DNA of 18,744 bases from NCBI GenBank assembly GCA_038093515.1, contig JBBPSI010000363.1, positions 1-18,744 on the forward strand, given 5' to 3'. A program made the translations under genes and the position numbers. The notes under the pieces are model-generated. The model saw only the letters and a list, made by a program, of their open reading frames with translations, did not search any database and was not told the origin of the DNA. Shown here piece after piece: positions 13,200-18,744 of the stretch (its first letter is position 1; the number at the start of each line of letters is the position of its first letter). The stretch is from Butyriboletus loyo (Eukaryota; Basidiomycota; Agaricomycetes; Boletales; Boletaceae).

Positions 13200-14820
13200 G
13201 AGGGCTCGGATGCCACATCTCGATCAAGGACGTAGTGGGTCGGGTCGTCCACCAAACGGCCGCCCACTGGTAAGACGAGCAACGAGCCGCACCGCTCGTG
13301 TTTTGCAGGACCACCGATGGGCTGTGCCAGAAATATGGAAGGATCAGGGAACGGTGGAAACCTGCCGATCAATTGAAGAAGACCCGTCGTCGTCTATTGT
13401 TCTCTCAACTGGTTGCATTGTGAAGGCTGCTGTGGACTGATGACAAGTGTAACCATAACTCATACCTCGAAGTTGCCAAGTACCGTCCATTCGGAGAAAA
13501 TAGGAGGTGTCGGACGAGTGCTTGGTGAGTCGCCAGCTCTCGTGATATATCTATATCCAGTGCCTTCGACTCGTTGATGGCAGGGGTCACCCGCTCTCCG
13601 CACAATGACAGCCAAGGATCGAGGAATCGACTAGGCGACATCGCCACGGCCGTCGATTCGGGAACTATCGGGGTATTGAACGAAGAATCGGTCGGGCGGT
13701 GGCCTGAAGCATGATTATCGAGCGAATCGCGTTCGCGAACGGCTGATGAGCATCAGAATGACGTGTTTCTGTAGTCTCATCCGATCGTCCTTCAGTACTG
13801 GACGTTGAATTCTCGGTGACGACGGAGCAAATTGAGCGGAAAACCGCCTCGGGTTTAGGTACAAATGCACCAGGTTCTTGGTGATACACCGGGGGTTGAA
13901 GAGGGTCATGGGTACGAGGGCGAGGGAGACACTCAGATTGCCGGGGCTGGATAATCCAAATCGTGAGATGCCTCAAGTACCCTCGTACAGCAGCGATGGG
14001 CAGACCGCACCAGCACAAAGTAATCCGGCTAGCCGTGTATTTTCCAGATGGTTGATCCCTTTCGAAACCACGAGCCACGTTTGTCCTTTGTGTTGAATAA
14101 ATATTTATCATTCCAATGCAAACCAAACTGAGACAACAGCCAGACCAGACCATGTAATAGCCTGATCATCACAAGTCAGACGCCGGAGCAGGGAGCAGTC
14201 AAATGGGTAGACCCGCCGTCAAAACGGTATCGTTGCCATTACAGGTCCCTGATAAGAACACCTAAACGTATGTATGACGGCAGCGGAATAGGTCTCCATG
14301 CCTGTCCACTTGAATGTGCGAAAAGCATGGGTCCAGCGGGAAAGCAGGCGATGGACATTACTAGGAAGGCCAGCGTAGACCGCTTGATCCAAATGAGAAC
14401 ACGCGACGGAACCCTATGCCCAGAAGAGCGGCTCAATGATGTTAATGAGTCAAATGAATGATGCTTGGGAACCAAGAGAAAACCTACTACATAGCCCGCT
14501 TCCAAGTTAATTCCAGGAGACTGTTCACCGCAGCCCCAATACTGAACACCAGCGATGAAAATCAGAAGGCATTCACGGAATCCGGCATCGCATTGCCAGT
14601 AGAGGCGTATGAATACCGTGGTTGCGGTGACCGCCGAAAAGAATGTCGCCACAGTCGACGGATTCAATAGATTTGATGCAGCATGTTGCTGATGCGAACC
14701 AGATTATTTATCAGCACAGTGTACTGCCTTCCCATAACGCCTCTACACTCACGGCTCTCGATGAACAAGTGTCCGCGTAACGTTGTCGATGTAATCCCCG
14801 ATCTTCGCAGTGAGGTCGCC
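13200..14820 (-). pseudogene. Decayed membrane-anchored WD40-repeat protein gene
   Basis: Pieces lie in the right order on the - strand but in different frames. At 14680-14616 the frame reads LLNPSTVATFFSAVTATT. A frameshift near 14613 leads into SYASTGNAMPDSVNAF, a TGA at 14564-14562, then FSSLVFSIGAAVNSLLELTW. An intron (14490-14432) leads to GHRVPSRVLIWIKRS and LAFLVMSIACF, a membrane-type stretch ending SSGQ at 14302. Then come SGLAVVSVWFALE, stops TGA and TAA at 14110-14105, and IFIQHKGQTWL. A linker with FANAIRSI lies near 13700. IVPESTAVAMSPSRFLDPW is followed by a WD40 blade, LVRHLLFSPNGRYLATS (about 13520-13466). Beyond that the WD40 part is unreadable. From memory this order matches Agaricomycete proteins with a membrane module followed by WD40 repeats. 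The function is unknown, and the gene cannot make a full protein now. The ends are approximate. Confidence 0.7.
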
Positions 14821-15809
14821 AACGCAGCGCTACACGGCCGGTGAGCTGAATTGAGCTGAATCAAGGAATCATGTCATAAGAGTATATGCCAGTGCTGACT
14901 CTTGTACTCGGTCAGACACGACGCCCGATACTAGATACAGGCTTCAAACTTATATATGTGAACTTGAGGAAATTCGACATACTTTCACGCAAGGTGTGAT
15001 CAAGAGCTACTGATCAGTGAATTTTGCAAACTCGTGGAGGCAATTGAGAAAGGTCAAAATGCCCTTCGCAAAACTTTCAATCTAGGTCGGGAGTGTATCG
15101 GGTTCCAGATTGTCCTCCAATTACAATTTCACGAGGGAAGTAGTATGTTGGCCACGCCAAGGACCCGTCGCTGTCGGTGCAAGAAATTTGAATTAGAAAG
15201 AGCCTCGCGCGCTGCCAAGTAATTTTTAGGTTCGCAGCGTTTTAAAAGTGAAATCTTTCACGTAACTTGAATGCGGAGGAGAAAATCCCAGCAGAATTCC
15301 CAGGCTGGCGAACAGCGTATGCAAAACCACACTATGGATGAGAGACAGAAGATGAGAGCAGACGTGTCATATACTTCTTTGTCGAGACTAATTATCCGTC
15401 TAGAAGAGATTAAGATGTTGTGGCCCATTACATGCAACCGACAGGCTTTTGGAAATGTTTCACACACCAGCATTCGGTGGTTTCTCGTCGAGAGAAGTCG
15501 CTGCAAGGAACTATCAATCACGTTGTCCATCGCAGATACCACTGCAACTTACGCAAGTCCTCTTCTACCATCGGCGGCGAGGTGTGGTCCAGAGGGATCG
15601 GTCAACATACGAAACTGATATCAGTGAGAAGGAGAAACCAACCAACGTTGAACGCGTTGTCGTCGCTCAGCTCGGAAAGTATATATATCAAGCTGAGTGT
15701 CGTTTACTTCCGCCTCAGAGAATCACTAACCTCCATCTGGGCATAAAGACTATGGCGGGCCGGGAGCCATGACTTACCATGTCCGTGTTGGATAACCGCT
15801 CGAGCGGCG
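14821..15809. other. Unassigned region upstream of the WD40 pseudogene
   Basis: The region may hold the decayed 5' part of the pseudogene. A TATA-like string on the - strand (acatatataag) lies at about 14949-14959. A 94-codon - strand frame at 15258-15542 (MVSAMDNVIDSSLQRLL...) looks protein-like, with a hydrophobic stretch near its end, but matches nothing I know. A + strand frame at 15034-15222 is also unrecognised. CpG is frequent here, unlike in the block to the right. Confidence 0.35.
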
Positions 15810-16520
15810 ACACTTGAGGTGGATCACTAGCCTCACTCACCACACTTCATATGGGTAGCTATACTTGTGCATATTACTCTACACTTCACCACCACACACT
15901 CCATGGTTTTCACCAGGGCTCAGATCTCAGACATTTTTTGCATGTGACTACAATTACTCTATTGCATATGACTACTTTCAAAAAAAATTACAGCTCACCC
16001 AGCTTTGTAAGTGCTACTGCACAAGGTGCCTGCAGTGTGGCTCCAAAAGCCTGGTCTATGGAAAGAACATTGGGAACTAGCTGGTCAGGTGACTGTTTAT
16101 GGTGCTTCCTCACATTTCACCCATGGCACAAATCAGAAAGTTTGGAAAGACACCAGAATGCCACCATCCAAGCAGGCTTGTTCTCCAGGAGATTACTGGT
16201 CCAACTGTTGCCCAAGCTTGTCAAAAAAGTTAATTTGGCAAGCCTAACTGCTTTGGGCACTGCTTGCCACCAGGCTTTCACTTCACTGCCACCAGCACTG
16301 TGGCTTACATTCCCTGCATGATTGTACAGCCCATGTAGTCACATTGTCACATAGCACACAGCCACCCTGCGTTGACATTATCCCTTGTTGTATGGCCACC
16401 CTGGGGTGGGCCTGCATGTGCATTAGGAGTATGTATGTTGATGGGCAGGCCCACTAGGGATAAATTCCATAGTTGTATTACAGATATACTACCAATGAGT
16501 GGGCCCACAGGGGGCATATG
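15810..16520. mobile_element. CpG-depleted block, probable old transposable element remnant
   Basis: By eye there is a single CpG (16370-16371) between 15810 and 16621, while the 30 bases before 15810 hold at least five. The sequence is rich in TG and CA, the products of methyl-cytosine deamination at CpG. Frames of 60-156 codons are open on the + strand, and a long interrupted frame can be read on the - strand, but neither matches a transposase or polymerase that I recognise. The context, directly beside LTR pieces, supports a transposon origin. The class is unknown. Confidence 0.55.
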
Positions 16521-16617
16521 TGTTGAAATGGTAGTGTTCTATTTCTGTATTTCACTTACAGTCACTATGTTTCCAGACTGGTCTTTATAACATCATGGTC
16601 TAGAACCATATGACATT

Positions 16618-16783
16618 GTTACGCTAGCAACACACGGTTGAATGCCAGTACAAATGCCTTGTCACACAGGGTCCACTACAGTTGCAGGTATACACAAATA
16701 CTGTAACGATAGCAATGCACGGTCGAATGCCAGTACGAATACGATGCCACAAGCGGTCCACAACAGTCGCAGCTCTACACAAA
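16618..16783 (+). repeat. Imperfect tandem duplication, two 81-bp copies
   Basis: Copies at 16618-16698 and 16703-16783 share gaatgccagta, ggtccac and acacaaa at the same offsets. Several differences are TG or CA in the first copy where the second keeps CG, so the first copy has lost more CpG. Confidence 0.75.
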
Positions 16784-17040
16784 GAACTGGCAGATGTAAA
16801 CTGGAGTCTTAGCTTAATCCTCAACTGTTGCCAGCGAATAGACAAGTGGTTAAAACTAGGGAATCCTAGTCTAACCACAAGCCTTTATATATTATACAGA
16901 GATGCACACAGACCATGCTGTGCGTGTGATGAACTACTATACATGGCTAGACTAAAGAAGAGAAGCGCAACGGTGATTAACCACACGAGGCGCGGGGATC
17001 ATAAAGAAGAGAAGTAAACGGAGATTAAATACATGTGTCG

Positions 17041-17142
17041 TGACGTCATAGAGTCTAGGCCTGGTCTAGGCCATGACATCATATGCTTAGTCAGCATGAG
17101 ATCACATGTAAGTTCCCACGATCACGTGCGCTATGTCACGTG
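17041..17142 (+). promoter_or_regulatory. CRE-like and E-box palindromes in the left LTR copy
   Basis: TGACGTCA stands at 17041-17048 and CACGTG at 17123-17128 and 17137-17142. The right-hand LTR has TGACGTCA at 17790-17797 and CACGTG at 17743-17748. These are the core sites of bZIP (ATF/CREB-like) and bHLH factors. Their role in this element is inferred. Confidence 0.4.
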
Positions 17143-17207
17143 ACCTTTGAAAGTAAAAAGGATAAGTCCGAAGTGAAAGTGTACAAATAAATGTTATGAT
17201 TATAACA

Positions 17208-17327
17208 GACATCACTATGACATCACTATGACATCATAGTCTAGACACAGTCATGCTTGTCACAATACAAATAGCTCTACTTATGCTATTGGATGATATA
17301 CTTAGTCTTATCTCTTATCTCTAATAT
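17208..17327 (+). repeat. LTR fragment of the same copia family, cut by a Tc1/mariner element
   Basis: From about 17218 (tatgacatcatagtctaga) to 17327 the sequence follows the internal part of the right-hand LTR (18200 down to about 18100), with ctattggatgatatacttag and cttatctcttatctcta shared. It breaks off exactly at the TA where the Tc1/mariner terminus starts. The first bases are an 11-bp repeat (catcactatga, two copies then a variant). There is no CpG in this piece. Confidence 0.75.
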
Positions 17328-17328
17328 A

Positions 17329-17661
17329 CAGTAAGTGAAAAAACCCTTGCAAGATTTTACTATTTTGCACTAGATACCATGTAGCATCTGATGATGTGGG
17401 AATCCCACTTAGCATTGGTAAGGTGGATAATAGCACTGCCTCTGACTACAAATAGGTCCCTGAGTCATGTGATGTGGCCATGTGGCTGTGGAGATATGGA
17501 TATGTCTATTCTAAAACAGGTATACCATTGCAAGGATTTATTCACTGTGGTGAAAGAAGGGTATTTGGGAGATATCAGTACTTGGTATAGCCTCCTTTGA
17601 CCTTGAGCACTGCCTGAACCCCCCTAGACATGCTTTCAATCAACTTCTGATACTCTGCAAC
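17329..17661 (-). mobile_element. Tc1/mariner-type DNA transposon remnant
   Basis: After a TA at 17327-17328 the sequence reads CAGTAAGTGAAAAAACCC, a typical Tc1/mariner terminal start (CAGT, then GTG and an A run). The element is read on the - strand: the transposase tail ends at 17575 and about 245 bp of trailing sequence reaches this terminus. The other end is missing, because the copia LTR starts at 17662 inside the transposase gene. I counted no CpG in the 333 bp. Confidence 0.75.
17575..17661 (-). pseudogene. C-terminal end of a Tc1/mariner transposase
   Basis: The 28 codons before the TGA at 17577-17575 read VAEYQKLIESMSRGV and then QAVLKVKGGYTKY. This matches the usual C-terminus of Tc1-like DDE transposases (LI-SMPRR-QAVI-AKGG-TKY type). 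The catalytic domain lies beyond the LTR at 17662 and is not in the window, so this copy is broken and cannot make transposase as it stands. The remaining N-terminal part may exist to the right of the window if the copia element simply split the gene. Confidence 0.75.
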
Positions 17662-18274
17662 TGTTATAATCGTATCTCTTATAACCATCTTTTGCGTTCG
17701 GACTTTGTCATATTTCTCTTCCAAAGGTCATGTGACTTAGCGCACGTGATTGTGAGATTATACATGTGACCACAGGCTGACTAAGCATATGACGTCATGG
17801 TCCAGACTGACCCAGACTCTATGACTTTCGGAATTGGTAAAGTCCGAGCAGGCGCACCGAGGGCAACGAAGGATGCAAGGGTAAACCTATCAGTGGAAAG
17901 ACTCACTGATAATACAAGAGTGAGAGTATCGCAAACAGAGTATAAGGAGCAAAGCTCAACTTAGAGATATCGCAGTAGTGATGATAGAACTGAAAGATCT
18001 AGAGAAAAGCGACAAGCCATAAGGGCTGTCTTATATACAGTACATGAGTGTTTGTACTTATGTTCTGTATAGTACCTTTATAAGGTATAGTATGAAATAC
18101 ATGACGATATGATAGAGATAAGAGATAAGACTAAGCATATCGTCCAATAGCATAATAAGAGCTATTTGTAATGTGATAAGCGTGACTAGGTCTAGACAAT
18201 GATGTCATATAGACCAGTCTAGAAACGTAGTGGCTGTAAGTGAAATACAGAAATAGAACACTACCGTTTCAACA
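17662..18274 (-). repeat. 3' LTR of the right-hand Ty1/copia element
   Basis: Read on the - strand the LTR starts TGTTGAAACGG at 18274, directly after a polypurine tract, and ends GATTATAACA at 17662, about 613 bp in all. Both ends are supported by the left copy. A TATA box (TATATAAG) lies at 18037-18030 and would place the transcript start in the middle of the LTR. CpG sites are kept. The flanking five bases at 17657-17661 (GCAAC) are the predicted target-site duplication. Confidence 0.8.
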
Positions 18275-18285
18275 CTCCTCCTCGC
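18275..18285 (-). other. Polypurine tract
   Basis: On the - strand GCGAGGAGGAG directly precedes the TG of the LTR. This is the place and composition expected of the primer site for plus-strand synthesis in LTR retrotransposons. Confidence 0.75.
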
Positions 18286-18292
18286 TTTAGCA

Positions 18293-18744
18293 TTACTTCT
18301 TTATAGAGACAAAAGGAGAAAGAGAGAGCATGGACCGAACTTCTTCAAACCTCTGCCATGTCAGATTCTTCGTAAAGATATCTGCTGCTTGTTGTTGAGT
18401 AGGAGTATAGAAGAGAGTAATCTCCTTATCCTCGACGCATTCCCGAATGTAATGAAACGGAATTGCAATGTGTTTGCTGCGTCCTTCAACGGCAGGATTA
18501 GAAGCCAGAAATATAGCTCCCTGATTATCAACTAGAAGGGGTAAAGGACCAAGTCTGTATCCCATCTCGAAGAACAAGGAGCGCACCCAAGAGAGCTGTT
18601 TAGCAGTCTCGGTCATGCCCATATATTCTGCTTCAGTTGAAGAGTGAGCAATCTTGCGTTGTCGTCTGGATAACCATGATACTATGCCAGATGCTAGAAA
18701 TATACAATAACCAGTCGTTGAACGACGGGTCTCAATATCGCCTG
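18293..18744 (-). CDS. Ty1/copia polyprotein, RNase H end (partial, runs out of the window)
   Basis: The - strand frame is open from the window edge to the TAA at 18295-18293, with no stop in 150 codons. It carries the C-terminal RNase H domain of copia-type polyproteins: TRRSTTGYCIFLASG, then VSWLSRRQ, then HSSTEAEYMGM, then PLLVDNQGAIFLA, then RSKHIAIPFHYIRE, and finally TPTQQQAADIFTKNL. The Glu of STEAEY, the Asp of VDNQGA and the Asp of AADIFTK stand at the positions of catalytic acidic residues of the fold. In the life cycle the domain removes the RNA strand after reverse transcription. Integrase and reverse transcriptase should lie beyond the window. The stop is followed at once by the polypurine tract and LTR, as is normal. 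With an intact frame here and CpG kept in the LTR, the element may be young. Confidence 0.9.
   Translation of the reverse strand, partial: GDIETRRSTTGYCIFLASGIVSWLSRRQRKIAHSSTEAEYMGMTETAKQLSWVRSLFFEMGYRLGPLPLLVDNQGAIFLASNPAVEGRSKHIAIPFHYIRECVEDKEITLFYTPTQQQAADIFTKNLTWQRFEEVRSMLSLSPFVSIKK

Larger units (their letters stand above)
16521..17207 (+). repeat. Ty1/copia-family LTR-related sequence, mosaic (left copy)
   Basis: Positions 16521-16604 (TGTTGAAATGG...GTCTAGA) match the first 84 bases of the right-hand LTR with mostly C/T differences. Positions 17041-17207 match the last part of that LTR, ending GATTATAACA. The part between (16605-17040) does not match clearly. The piece starts TG and ends CA, as LTRs do, so it may be one solo LTR of a related subfamily, or an old LTR broken by an insertion. 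I saw no clear target-site duplication around it. Confidence 0.65.

Noticed and set aside
15851..16321. A 156-codon + strand frame in the CpG-poor block
   Set aside because: Loss of CpG reduces some stop contexts and can open frames by chance. The translation matches no transposase, polymerase or other family that I know.
16521..17207. A clean solo LTR with target-site duplication
   Set aside because: The flanking pentamers do not match and the middle does not follow the family LTR, so I describe it as mosaic instead.
17830..17900. A string (ggtaaagtccgagcagg) in the right LTR that looked like part of a structured RNA
   Set aside because: It lies inside the LTR and I could not fold a known RNA family around it.

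Overview
The window looks like nuclear DNA of an intron-rich basidiomycete. I favour an Agaricomycete, perhaps of the Rhizoctonia/Ceratobasidium kind, from memory of two protein families seen here. Two genes can be rebuilt exon by exon on GT-AG junctions with introns of mostly 50-130 bp. One encodes a small secreted cysteine-rich protein of the fungal 'glycopeptide' family, and the other a family 13 alpha-glucosidase. The genus is an inference, not a measurement.

Layout. Positions 1-618 (+) hold the 3' end of a leucine-rich, F-box-type protein gene. Positions 619-2145 are intergenic. Positions 2146-3735 (+) hold a nine-exon secreted protein gene that ends in a long Pro/Ser/Thr tail. Positions 3736-5442 are intergenic with several short tandem repeats. 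Positions 5443-8978 (-) hold a complete twelve-exon GH13 alpha-glucosidase of 624 residues, including one GC-AG intron and one unusually long, repeat-bearing intron. Positions 8979-9655 form a shared upstream region between divergent genes. Positions 9656-10423 (+) hold an intronless dual-specificity-type protein phosphatase. Positions 10424-13200 show no convincing gene.

From about 13200 onward the window becomes a graveyard. Positions 13200-14820 (-) are the wreck of a membrane-anchored WD40-repeat protein, with a frameshift and several stops. Positions 15810-16620 are an abruptly CpG-poor block, probably an old transposable element. Positions 16521-18744 are a nest of elements: LTR pieces of one Ty1/copia family on the + strand, a Tc1/mariner remnant inserted in one of them, and a younger copia element (3' LTR, polypurine tract and the RNase H end of its polyprotein) on the - strand that cuts the Tc1/mariner transposase. 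CpG content ranks these pieces by age.

How the genes relate: the glucosidase would release glucose from malto- or isomalto-oligosaccharides, and the secreted protein acts at or outside the cell wall. Nothing in the sequence shows that the neighbours form a pathway. I found no CRISPR array, rRNA gene or convincing tRNA gene, and no clearly new biological system. The most unusual items are the intron structures, the decayed membrane-WD40 gene and the layered transposon nest.
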